Assembly (NCBI GenBank): GCA_941918925.1
Contig: OW799237.1
Coordinates: 94,275,015-94,339,014 of the forward strand
Direction: 5' to 3'
DNA length: 64,000 nucleotides
DNA from: Phyto melanocephala
Taxonomy: Eukaryota > Arthropoda > Insecta > Diptera > Rhinophoridae
Shown: piece by piece, positions 35,770 to 47,000 of the stretch
Layout: each line of letters opens with the position of its first letter
Numbering within the stretch: the stretch's first letter is position 1
The notes under the pieces: generated by a model
Database searches by the model: none
Seen by the model: the letters and a program-made list of their open reading frames with translations, nothing else
What the model was told of the DNA's origin: nothing
Program-made: the position numbers and the translations under genes

Positions 35770-36339
35770 CAAGGTGGCGCAAAATTATTCATCCAATTTT
35801 AATTTTGTATAACTTTTTTATTAAAGAAAAAAGATAAATATTCTAAGTGGCGAAAATCGTTATTAAAACCTGTAAATTTTTTTCTGTTAATTGAAAAATA
35901 TGACATCAGACAAGTGGCTGCCGCCAGGGTTTATACAGATCTGCGCCCGTTTTATCATATTTTGCATAACTTTTTTAAATATTTCTGGTGATAACTAATT
36001 ATTCGCATTCCTGTCGAATATACTCCTTAAAGGCTGCGATTGTCTTAGGCTTGTTGGCATAAAGTAGTCCCAAAGAAAGCAGGTCTGGGATGTTTAAATC
36101 GGGCGATCTTGCTGGCTTTTGAGAAATGTACGACTAAATTCACGCTGAGCTAACACTACCGACTGATTACTGGTAACAAAAATCGACACAATTACTCCAC
36201 GCTCTTGCAGAGTATAGCGCTTCATTGTTTGTATTCTGCAGCTGTTTATTTAAAAAATGTCAAATATGATTGACGTAAATCGCCATTTGCAAAAGCTATT
36301 ACATCTTTCGATAAGCCATGATTATTAAGCGCCACCTTG
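35770..36339 (-). mobile_element. Internally deleted mariner/Tc1-type element, TA flanked
   Basis: A 570-bp element with inverted ends CAAGGTGGCGC and GCGCCACCTTG, flanked by TA (35,768-35,769 and 36,340-36,341). Minus-strand frames keep both ends of a transposase but not its middle. N-terminal part: RGVIVSIFVTSNQSVVLAQ then REFSRTF (cf. '..nkQSvv.tQR.fr..F'). C-terminal part: ISQKPARSPDLNIPDL then YANKPKTIAAFKEYIRQE (cf. 'WPaRSPDLnp.D...W' and 'yaNkPkTi..Lk.nIr'). Most of the catalytic region is gone. The ends, target site and motifs together support the assignment. Confidence 0.82.
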
Positions 36340-36349
36340 TATTAGAAGA

Positions 36350-37280
36350 AATTAAAATTTGGTTTATATTTTTTTATTAAATCTTACCGTTAATTTTCTT
36401 TTAAAGTATATATTTGTATCATTTTGTATCTAAAGTTGATATATTCATCTAACGGATAAAGAATTATTTAAGATTATTACAAAATCTTAACAGCCGAAAT
36501 TTTAATTTTAATTTATTTAGTTTTAAGTTTGAACGAAAACAAAATTTTAATTTAAACAAGTGATGGCGCAAAATTTTTGTTACCAAATGTTAATATTGTT
36601 TAGTATAGTCCTTTTTTTGGTAATAACTGTAATCACTATAAAGCAAGGAAAATAAATATTATTTTTTTTGTTTTAGTTCGTTTGCTTTTAAATTATTCCA
36701 GAGTTTTTTTCAACTATTCCTACAATTGCAGCGCCCCCTTTTTTAACCGTAGTTTTGTATTTTTACGAAAAGTAAACACAATTTTCTACTAAACGTATGT
36801 ATGAAAATCGGTTAAGTAAAAATTATAAACTTTGAAACTGTTAAAAATTAAATTGCAAAACTCTGTTAAACTGAACATACAAGTAATACGTTAGTAAGTG
36901 AGCGTGTCACACTCAATTATGTTTGTGAATTAAATTTTCGTACTGAAAGAAATGTACTGAACTGGCTGCGAAAAAAAAATAAAAATTTATAAATAGTAAA
37001 TTTCATTATTTTAAAAGCATATAAATTAAAAAAAACAAAACTCAACCTTTTTTAAAAATGGTGTTTGAAAAAGAAAATAAAAGAGTAACAGACCAAAAAA
37101 AAAAAAACGCCAAAAAATTCAGTTTGATCAAAATTCAGTTTGATCATTTGTACATCTACAGCCACAAGGAACATTGTGCAGCTTCAATTTGTATCTATAA
37201 CTCTTCGCAATTTACGGATTTGAAAAATTTTCAAGGAAAATATAAAATTTTAGCTAAGAAATATACATAGACATTTATTG
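36350..37280. other. AT-rich intronic DNA, nothing recognised
   Basis: Short open frames only. The plus-strand frame at 37,058-37,270 has Lys/Asn-rich, random-like composition and no recognised motif. Confidence 0.45.
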
Positions 37281-37285
37281 TTGGT

Positions 37286-38306
37286 CACCGATATAAAGAC
37301 CCTAACTCAGGTAATTGCAACTTTACAGGAGAAGTCAAAAACGTGTATTGTCATTATGTAAATTATTATTATTTATTTTGTCATTCCGTTTGTCACACAT
37401 CAAAATATCTTTTTAGACCCCATAAAGTATATATATTCTGAATCGAGGTTTCATTTTATGGCGATCTAGCTGTGTCCGTCCATCTGTTGAAAGCACGATA
37501 GAGAGCTTAAATTTTGCCAGAACATTTCTGATATACAAGGTTTGTTTGGTATTGAAAATGGGCTAAATCGGAATATTAGGAAGAGAGTTATAGCTCGTAA
37601 TGCAAGAGTACGAGTAGAACGCAATTATGTCTAAACGTAGAGCGATGAACTTCGAAAGTACATTTCCTGAGTAAAAAAATATCTTTCCCTGAAAATTGCC
37701 TAAATCTATACATTACGAAAGAAGTTATAGATTAAAATGAACGAAAATTTATACCGCAAAGTGTCTTTTTCGGTATATTTAACTGACAAAATTAGATGTA
37801 AGATTCTGAAATTTTGCAAATATTACTTTTGGATTTGTACTAAGGGAAAATTAAGGTGGCATTCTGACCGATAGAATTAGAAGTATGATGATGAAATTTC
37901 GCACATACTTATAGCTCTCTAGTCAATGTCATTGTAATGCCAAAAAAAAAATTAAGGTGACACGCCCACTTTCATTGCACGACTAAATTTACGAAAATAG
38001 CAAATCGAAGAAAGTGATACATATTTTAATATAAACAGATTATTCCATAGCGTTTACTGGTTAATAACAAAATAATAAATTTGATGCCCAAAATTGGTGG
38101 TGGGTATAAAAAATTCGGAACAGCCGAATTAGTGCTTTTACTTATTTTAAATCGCTTGTAGAACTGTTATTTTTGATACTATTGCATTAAATTTGTGTGT
38201 CAAGGTGTATTTGTGTGAAATGTATTGTAATCATTGAAAAATACGTTTTCGTAGAAAATACGAATTAGGATCTTCTACTTGTGTTAATCGATATCGATGT
38301 TTTCAC
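37286..38306. mobile_element. CATATCG-family MITE split by a larger dispersed repeat
   Basis: The outer parts (37,286-37,340: CGATATAAAGACCCTAACTC, AGGTAATTGCAACTTTACAG; 38,145-38,306: AAATCGCTTGTAGAACTGTT ... ACGAATTAGGATCTTCTACT, TGTGTTAATCGATATCG) correspond to the two halves of the 27,051 and 45,596 elements. Between them, about 37,380-38,140, lies a copy of the dispersed family with 'TCATTCCGTTTGTCACACATC', 'CCCATAAAGTATATATATTC' and the terminus GGAACAGCCGAATTAGTGCT. This is a nested insertion. Confidence 0.75.
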
Positions 38307-38624
38307 GTAGAAAGTCTCGTTAATCGTTTTTTTATACAATTGAGTTTTTTTTAGTGATTTCAATACATATCATACAAATATTCGAAAGTAGATTGGTAAT
38401 CAGAAAAATCGGTACATAACTGAAATTTGGTGAAGAAACCTAGACCACCTCGTCTTTTCACAACACATTAATACAAACTGGTTAAACATAGATTCAAATT
38501 CCAGTTGAGACAAAAAAAATTTTTTGGATATTTTTTAAATTTTTTTATACAAACGTAAACTCAAATTTATAGTTTTACAATGGGATGTTTTTAAGCAGAT
38601 AAAATCATTATAAAGATAATGCAA

Positions 38625-38912
38625 CATATCGTCGGCTTAATATGCAAACCTGCAAACTCGTTTTTAGCAAATTTTATAGGAGAGACAAAAAACTTCTTAT
38701 GTTTCATATATCAAATTGGAGTTAGTAATACACACTGAACTAATAATGTACTGGATTTAGCAGTTTTTCTTATCAAACCTTTTTACACACTTCAAGACTT
38801 AAATTGAAGAAAAACTGGTCGACGAGGCGGCGCATCTTCTCTACCACACGGCATCAAAATCTCAATTTACTTTAAAAGTGGATTTAGCCGGTTTGCATAT
38901 TAAGCAAATATA
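38625..38912. mobile_element. MITE with CATATCGTC terminal repeats, second copy
   Basis: It starts CATATCGTCGGCTTAATATG and ends GGTTTGCATATTAAGC, with the outermost right tip eroded. The inner sequence (AAAAAACTTCTTATGTTTCA, CAAATTGGAGTTAGTAATAC) matches the 32,591 copy. Confidence 0.72.
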
Positions 38913-39011
38913 TGTACATTTTTTTTTATTATTTTTTGTTTTTATTAGGTTGCATACATCCATAACTAAATTATCTTTAATTAAGTCTGCAAACAAATGT
39001 AAATTATGAAG

Positions 39012-39112
39012 TAAGGTTGTAGTCTAGTGGTTGTGTCACCGAATTACAGAACCAAGGGAAGCTAGTTCGAATCCCGGGTGGTCCAAATATGTTCTATTAT
39101 TCTTCTTTTTTA
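39012..39112 (+). ncRNA. tRNA-like Pol III unit (tRNA relic or SINE head)
   Basis: TAGTCTAGTGG (39,020-39,030) is a perfect A-box match and GTTCGAATC (39,065-39,073) a perfect B-box match, 34 bp apart as in tRNA genes. A T6 run at about 39,107-39,112 could terminate Pol III. A clean cloverleaf is not formed: the T-stem GCTAG/CCCGG does not pair and the anticodon stem is poor. This is therefore more likely a tRNA-derived SINE head or decayed tRNA than a functional tRNA. Confidence 0.5.
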
Positions 39113-39116
39113 ATTA

Positions 39117-39442
39117 CACTGCTCTACAAAAAATCATTTTTTGTCTTCCCGTTAATTAAAACTATGTGGACTCTATGGATTTTGATACGCTAAACTCAAA
39201 TCCATTGTCGGTTTTTTCCATTAGATCGGAATTTTTTTTTTTTAAATCGGATGACTGACTCTCGAGTTAGGATGAAATATGTCTCCGTACCAGACTAATT
39301 AAGGGGAAAAAATTTGCCACGCCCATAAAAAAAAAATTCCGATCTGATGGAAAAAAATCGACAACGGATTTGAGTTCAGCGCATCAAAATCCATATACTC
39401 CACATAATTTTATTTAATGGAGGATTTTGCTGCTGAGCAGTG
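39117..39442. mobile_element. Long palindromic MITE with CACTGCTC ends and TTA target duplication
   Basis: A 326-bp element with tips CACTGCTC and GAGCAGTG. Long arms (ACTATGTGGACTCTATGGAT, TTTGATACGC, CTCAAATCCATTGTCGG, CCATTAGATCGGAATTTTT) are repeated in inverted form at about 39,330-39,412, leaving an 80-bp loop. TTA flanks both ends (39,114-39,116 and 39,443-39,445). The CACTG tip with a 3-bp duplication would fit CACTA- or Harbinger-type elements. Confidence 0.82.
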
Positions 39443-39599
39443 TTATTAATACATATGTATGTACATCCATAACCTTATTTCGTAATTTTACGATGAGTTT
39501 GTAAACAACTGAAATACATATAAGGAAAAAAATTTAAAATTCAAAATTAGGTATAACATTAAATCTGATATCTAGGCTAAGTTTCGCTCTGGTCACTAT

Positions 39600-39830
39600 A
39601 CCTATTTACAAGATGGTGAAGGAAATTATCAGATTCGGCATGGCCTTAATATTAAACATACAAAAATGCAAAATAAGATATTTAGATGAAATGTTCACAG
39701 GGAATATAGGGCGTCAGAGAGTTCTCACATTCCATGTACCAATCATAAACCGTTGCTTAAATCCAAAAGTCGTCATCGTGGGGGTATTGTTATTTAAATT
39801 TAAATAGGGCTTTTACTTGTTTATATTAAG
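39600..39830. repeat. Fragment of the 'ATTCGGCATGGCC' dispersed family
   Basis: It contains AAGATGGTGAAGGAAATTAT and CAGATTCGGCATGGCC, the terminal motif of the family at 13.1 and 54.3 kb, followed by unrelated sequence. The ends are not resolved. Confidence 0.55.
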
Positions 39831-39969
39831 CCATCGATATATAAAAATTCTAGTAACAATTTTTTTGTTTTAATATAAATTTTGTAAATATTTGTAATTT
39901 ATATTTATAGTTTGTTAATACATTAAATCTATTTTTATTTATTTATTTATTCATTTTGATTATTTAAAG

Positions 39970-40079
39970 GCGTCACCTCAACTACAACAATGACAACGAA
40001 CTACTGTCATAACCAATATTTTACCTCAGATGATGCCAAAAGGAATTTCATGTTAAACCAATGTGCCTACAAGAGATAA
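39970..40079 (+). CDS. Su(var)2-10: Candidate last exon of extended Su(var)2-10 isoform (d)
   Basis: After an acceptor TATTTAAAG, a frame compatible with the phase-1 donor of exon 35,577-35,639 reads GVTSTTTMTTNYCHNQYF then TSDDAKRNFMLNQCAYKR, with stop TAA at 40,077-40,079. No domain is visible. It is supported only by phase and an unusually protein-like composition. The acceptor has a weak pyrimidine tract. Confidence 0.4.
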
Positions 40080-41121
40080 ACCAAAAAGTAATCCTTTATT
40101 TATAGTATTAAGAATTTGTAAAAGTTTTATCAAGCAGGCTATACATTATTATTATTATTATTATTTCTATTATATTCCCTGTCGAATTATCGCATTGTAT
40201 TGGTTTTGAAAATCGATTTATTAACCTTGACCATGAATGCGTTAAATCGAACATTAGATAATATTTTTTTAAAAACGTCACTTCTATAAAAAGAATTGAT
40301 TTTTATTTTTTTTTTTTTTTCTTGTTATTTTCTTTTTGCGCTACATGCAATGTAACATGATGAATCTTTAACTCAAAAGAAATTGAATTTATTTTCTTTT
40401 TTATTTTTATCTGAATTTTGAATAAATTATTGAGTTATTAACAGTTAGCCAGTGCGCAGTGAAGCCAAACGCAAAAATAATGATAAAAAATATACATATA
40501 TCTTGCAAACTATTAGTCCGATTAGAAAATTCAATTGAGAATGAAATTGTAGAGGAGGACTTAAGTTTTGCAAATATAGAATGTAAACACTTTAACCCTG
40601 TGGGTGCTGTTTTAAAATTACTTCAAACATAATTTTTTGCGTTTGGCCAACTGATGAGTGTTTAAGACCATAAAATTTACTATATGTACATAAATGTGTG
40701 TATATATTTTATAAAAGTATATCCTGTTTTCCATAACATAGCAATTGGTTAATACAAAAACTGTCAAATTGAACTGTATATACTAAAGTTTTCTTTATTA
40801 TTTTTTAACGATGCTGGAAGTTAAACAGCAAGTAGTTTATAGGGATAATGTTGACAAACAAGTTCTGTGCCATAGTGAGGACTTACTCTGTAACACGATT
40901 GAAAACATACATATTTTGTTCGAATTTTCATTTCATAATTTTATTGGATTCTATTGCTTAATTGTTTGAATTGAATAAATAAATAAATAAAACAGTAATT
41001 CGAATATGTGTCTTTGAAATCGTATTACGGGTTAAACTTCCTAATTTTGCAATAGCATCATTATCCCAAGTCGATTTTTTTTAATTGTTATCACCTTTTT
41101 AACTTACATATGTATAATCAG

Positions 41122-41250
41122 GGGCCGAATTACGGCATTCGAACGTGATCGAAATTTTAAAATTCTTATTAGAATCTCTATAGCATAAGCACAGCGAACT
41201 CGATCGTTCGAGTGAAATTTCGATGGATATCGAATGCCGTAATTCGGCCC
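41122..41250. mobile_element. 129-bp palindromic MITE with CAG target duplication
   Basis: The ends GGGCCGAATTACGGCATTCG are inverted relatives of each other (the right tip reads CGAATGCCGTAATTCGGCCC). CAG flanks both sides (41,119-41,121 and 41,251-41,253). It has the same length as, and close similarity to, the 33,395-33,523 copy. Confidence 0.9.
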
Positions 41251-41259
41251 CAGGCTCAC

Positions 41260-43195
41260 TATGAGTTTTGTTGTTGTGTCGGTTTTAAAATTATCAAAAA
41301 AATTGATTTACTTTATAACCTCTTGTACGAGTTGTTTTTTTACGTATTTAATGTATTCACAAGAAGTCCTAAATGTCGCATTGTCACAACTAATTTTTTA
41401 AAATGAATGAAAAAGTATTATATTGTGTTGTAAAATTTTCGGGCTTTTTTAAATATTTAAAAAAAGGGTGACATGACAATTAGGACACTTGTGAATTAAC
41501 CAATTGCAAATGTCTTGTCGTATTTTTTTGGTACCGTGTAAAATTTACAACGTAATAAAAATTAACACGATAACGAATACAACTCATGCCATAAGTTGTG
41601 AATTAAGAATTGCATTTGATAACATTAAATATTAAAAAAAAATAACAGTTCAACGACTTTTCGACTGCTCACAACCAATCTCATAAAGCCAAATATTCCA
41701 TTCGTAATTGATAATATTATTATTATAAAATTTTTAATTAGATTTAAGTTGTTTTCTTATTATTATTATTATTTTTTTTTTTTGCATAACTTCTATGTAC
41801 AAGAAATGGTACAAATTAGTTTTAGAAATAAAATACATTCACATACATTCAATTAAAAATGTAAAATTTTTCTTGTATTATTATTTGCTAACTAAGCGGT
41901 AAGTAAGCAGTGTAGCGGCAAACTTATCACTATTTCACGGCGCATTGATTTTTAATTAAATATGGTTGAATGTTTAAGAACAATTTGATTTTACATTAAA
42001 TAGTGACTTATAAAGCTTTATTAAAAAATTTGTTCCCCTATTGTCGCTGTCAACTCAACTTAGTTCAGCACAACCAAATGGTTTTTGTATTGTGAAGCAA
42101 AACCGTTTTCAATTTAAAATTTGTATAGCTTTACCAATTTTAAATATCAAGTTTTACGTAAAAGCAGAAAAATAATGGATAATTTGTGAAAATAATAAAA
42201 AAAATATTAGTTGAGTTGCGAATGGCAGTGCCTTATTATGACTGATGAAACAAACATATATATGTATGTAGATACATATGGGCATTTCCATGTCATCGCA
42301 CATGACATTTGTACTCTTATAAAGTGGAGTAATTTTTGCAAAATTAAGAGAAACTGAAACAAAATTAGATCTTTATGTTCTATTCAAAGGGTACATTATT
42401 TAAAAAAAATTAATTATATTCGAATCATTGTTGTTTAAAATAAACAGCAAAATAAGAATATATCGTACGTGACATAAAACAGAAGTGATTTTGAGGTATA
42501 TATGGAAATAGGAAAAAATCTGCAAATCTTGGAAGGTATTTTTTCTTTTTTTAATTTCTTACACTAAACCAAATATTTTTCATTTAAAATCCATCATACT
42601 TAATTGGAAACAATCTTTAAATGATTTTATAATAAATTGAATTAAATATCGTTCGTGACATATCGTACGCGACAGATTTTTCTCTAATAGTATTCTTAGG
42701 TAATAAAAATTATATTATATTAAGAAAAAAAGTTAAATTCTAAATTAGGTGCACTTGCGACTGTTCAAATACGAATGACGGAGACGAATAATGTTTTTGC
42801 ACTACGTACGTGACATTAAAATAACATTCAAGGGAATTCAAAAAAATACTTATAATTGGACTCTATATTTTCATTTTTTTTTTTAAAACTTGTTAATTGT
42901 TGTTGTTACCTTAATTTTAAAGCCTTTTTACAATAACAATTTATTTTTAAAATTTAGTCGCTAAAAAAAATAGTTGATTGCAATTCTTTAAAATAAGTCA
43001 AAGAGATAATTAGATTAAACTCTTATTATTGCTCTTAAAATAATTTAATAAGCTTTTATGACCTGCGCATAGTAAAATTTGAGTGTTTTTTTAATCAATA
43101 AACTTATATAGAAAAACTTTCAAGAATTTTTATTTTTACATTCGTGGTTGACATATTCATGGAAATGTCCATATGTCAAAGTTACGTTATGACAA
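41260..43195. other. Intergenic AT-rich DNA between Su(var)2-10 and GstE13
   Basis: No protein-like frame and no delimited element. (TTA/ATT)n tracts occur near 41,755-41,775. Confidence 0.45.
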
Positions 43196-43209
43196 AAATT
43201 GTATGTTAT

Positions 43210-43531
43210 CAAGGCATATTTATTCATCAGGGGCTCAATTCTCGTTCTGTGAAACTGCGAAATGAAAAAGTTTTTGTATAGCAAAGGGTATGGTGGCACC
43301 ATATGATTTAATTTTTCATTTCATAGTTTCATAGAAAGAGAATTGATACCCAGGTAGTCTTGTTTCGTCAGCTTATTATTTTTTATTCACTTATTTTAGT
43401 TTTCAGCTGTCAAAATAGACAAAAAAACTATTTTCTTTCTTCTCTCATTTATTTCAAATGTCAAACTTCAGACAAAAAAAATATAAACAAAAAATTCTGT
43501 CTGAACTGCGGTTACCTGATGAATAAATATA
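43210..43531. mobile_element. hAT-like MITE carrying a nested MITE
   Basis: It starts CAAGGCATATTTATTCATCA, is interrupted at 43,231-43,350, then continues GGTAGTCTTGTTTCGTCAGC ... GCGGTTACCTGATGAATAAA to a truncated right end near 43,531. Without the insert it matches the copy at 27,471. The right tip and target duplication are lost. Confidence 0.82.
43231..43350. mobile_element. 120-bp palindromic MITE inserted in the hAT-like MITE, CAG duplication
   Basis: The left end GGGCTCAATTCTCGTTCTGT and the reverse complement of the right end (GGTATCAATTCTCTTTCTAT) form inverted repeats continuing through GAAACT and GAAATGAAAAA. CAG is duplicated at 43,228-43,230 and 43,351-43,353, exactly where the host MITE is interrupted. 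Confidence 0.9.
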
Positions 43532-44000
43532 AAAGGCATATTATATTAGGACAAAGGATGCCGGCCGAAAATAGAGACATATATAAATATTACAGTGTAT
43601 GTTTGAATTTATTAAAAAAAGGAATTTGTTAAAAAGTAAAAAAAAAACTTAATAAAACAAACTTTTTATTAAATAAAATGTTTTTCTTGCCTATTCTCTA
43701 TCCGTAATTAATTTTCATTTAGTTATGATTACTTTATAATTTTGAAAAATAACCCTTTTTTGTAATTGCGTACCACTGTTAATCACAGCACACATAAGTT
43801 CATCACTCATACATAAATAGTATTATTATAAAAGCTCAAAAAAGCTTTTGTAGTGCATTAAAATAAAAATTCATTGGTCTTGTTAGTTTTTAATAATACC
43901 TGATCTAATAAACAACCATTTTTGCACTCTTTATAAATGTATAAATAAAATTGTTTCTATATTTGTTTATTAATCAACATTAAGGTTTTTTTTTGCAAAA

Positions 44001-47000
44001 ATGACTAAACCAACATTATACTATGCCTTATTTAGTCCACCAGCTAGAACATGTATGATAACAGCCAAATTAATTGGTCTAGATTTGGATTTAAAGTAAG
44101 TTTAAGAAAATATTTGCATTACCAAATAGTACAACATTATGATTTGCTTACATAATTTTTATGTCTTTCAAACAGATTTGTTGATTTCTCACAAAAACAA
44201 CATTTGAGTGAAGAGTTTATAAAGGTAAGTTAAAATAATTATAAAAATTTGTTGAGAAAATTGCTTAGAAATTGCAAAAATTAAACGGACCACTACCAAA
44301 GTGGATGTTTTGTGCAGCCAAAACTGCAGAATGCATAAAAGTCATCATTTTAAATACGGCAGTAATATTTTACACGACAATAAATTCTAAATGCCCGCTG
44401 GTAAGGAAAGTACAAATGTTTTTAAACCCTAGGTTAATTTATAGACATGCTTGTTACTATTAAACGCCATGATTGACTATCCTACAAATTCGTGCGAATA
44501 TGTAAAATAAAAATCTGATAGGTTTCTGTTCTATATGCAAAAATCGCAACAAAATGTGTGATGGGATGTCACGTCATACTGTCCACACGATTACTTTTCT
44601 TAATCTGACAGTCATATATGTCCTTTAAAGGTACTATAAGATCGGCCACTAACTTGTAGTGAGGGACAAAAATTATTTGGAAAATATATAAAGTTTCCAA
44701 ACAAGGGCTTAACCAGAATAATACAATAAATTATGAAAAAGTGTAAAATGATGGCATTTGAATTAAAATGGCGAATAATTTATTTTCTTAATCCCATTAA
44801 AATGGAGTATAACATTATATTTACATACATATGTACATGATTATAAAGGGCATTATCAGATTCGGCATGACCGAATATACATACATAGATAGCACTCTTG
44901 TTAACACTGAGGTTTTCTTGGTTTTATTAATATACTAGAACTTTGAGCCCGAATAATACGCGACGACTTCAGAAGACTGATTGCTCTGAAGCAGCTGAGT
45001 GTTTTTTCTTTAACTTGTCTAACTGAAATGTCATAGTTTGATTAGAAAATAATAATTTTTTTTCAATAAATCAATTTGTAGAATTTTGTGGAATTTTATT
45101 TAAAAATGTATAGGTAATATAATAAATAAAAATTTCTGGTTAATAAAGCAAAATATACGAAGCTGTTTCTTGTGTGTTTGTTTGTACGTACATATATACA
45201 TACATATGTATATGTATGCAAATTTGTGTACTATTTTCATAGAACTAACCAAAACAAGGACACGACATGAATAAAGTTTGTACGTATTATTTTTTACAAT
45301 TGACATTAAAAATGTTTGTATTTGATTATGCATTCTAATTTTTTAATTTCTTCTATTATAAACTAAAAAATTATAACTGTTTCTTACTTTTGTAAACAAA
45401 CACACGTGCTTTTTGACATTTTAATCGTCTTTTTACAGCAACAAAAAGCCTGCTGTATTTGTAGTAATACTGAGGTTACCTGATTGTCTGTACCATAACT
45501 GATTTTAACTTATTTTCACCTGTCTACAAGAAATACTTTTCTAGCAGTTCATTGAACTTAGAGCTCCTTTTAACTCACATTGCTTTACAGGACTACATAT
45601 CGTGGGGGTCATGTAGAAAGGCTCTAACTCGTACTTTTTACGAAATTGAGTTTTTCAGTGATTTCAAAACATTTCACACAAATACACCTTGGCACAAAAA
45701 TTTAACGCAAAAATAACAGTTTTACAAGCGATTTTACAAAAGATATTACAATACGATATTACAGTTTCTGTTACGTTTTTACCTTTTTATGAAAAATTAT
45801 AATTATTTGAGTTAGGGCCTTTCTACATGAGACCGACGATATGTATGTATGTACAAAGGTCGCTGTATTGTTTCAATAGACCAGTTTTTCGGTAGATCAA
45901 GTATGTACAAAAACAAGTAAGAGTACTATATTCGGCCGTCCCGAATCTTATATACCCTTCACAACGTGTAGTCATGCAATAACAATAGTTTGTATCACCA
46001 TTCATTTTTTTACGTATGTGTGTTCAAAAAAATAATAAAAAAATAAAACAAAAAAAAAAAATAAAAAAAAAATAAAAATATAAATAATAAATATAAAATA
46101 AAAATAAAAAAATAAATAAAAAAATAAATAAAAAAAAAATTAAAAAAATTTAAAAAAAAATTAATAAAATAAGAGAAAAAAAAACATGAAAAAAATATAA
46201 ATAATATATAAAATAAAAAATAATATATAAAAAAAAAATAATGTATAAAATAAAAAATAAAAAAATTTTTTTTGGGCTTAGCTGGGGTTTGATGCCACGT
46301 TTACTCTAACCAGTATACCACATTTGTATGTATGTATGTTGTTTTTGTGTTAAAAAAAAACGAGGTGGCCGAGGGTTTTTGCTTATACCTCAGTTGTTTA
46401 TATACCAATGTTTCTGATTTTCAATACCGATCTACTCCCGAATATTTCTGATATTTTAATACTTCACCCGGGTCAGGGGGCTTTAAAAAGTTAATTTCAA
46501 CATACACACAAACTGACGGACAGACTGACAGAGCTTAATCGACTCCCCTAAAAGCTATAACAAAAAAGAAACATGAAAGATGATGCTTATTACTAAGAGT
46601 GAAAGGAAAGCAAATATGTATGACCAAAAAAGATATATGGAGAGCTAACGAGTCCGCCTGTTGTATGACTCGTTTAATTGAACTAAATAGTTTATGAACT
46701 ACACAACTCTAACAATAATATAAACTATTTACCAATGGTCATAGGTTGATACATAACTGACAATATTTTTTACATAACAAATATGATGAGAATTTCCCGT
46801 TTTTTATGATTCAACACATTTATGCATTTTCTTACTTTCAGTTGAATCCTCAACATCAAATACCCGTTTTTGTCGATACTGATGGAGAAGTTTATGTAGA
46901 CAGGTACAGTTTTTATATAATAACCAGCGTAATGTTCTTTTTATTTTATTAAAACTACAATTAAAGAGTTTTTTGTTCAGTCATGCTATTATTTGTTTTA

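Larger units (their letters stand above)
44225..46841 (+). other. GstE13 intron 2, enlarged by repeats
   Basis: A 2.6-kb intron, against 60-110 bp for the gene's other introns except none. It holds a dispersed-family terminus near 44,830-44,910 (CAGATTCGGCATGACCGAAT), the MITE at 45,596-45,843, and a full dispersed-family copy at about 45,914-46,560 with its A-rich centre. Confidence 0.8.

Noticed and set aside
39012..39085. Functional tRNA gene
   Set aside because: A- and B-boxes are good but the T- and anticodon stems do not pair, so a relic or SINE head is preferred.
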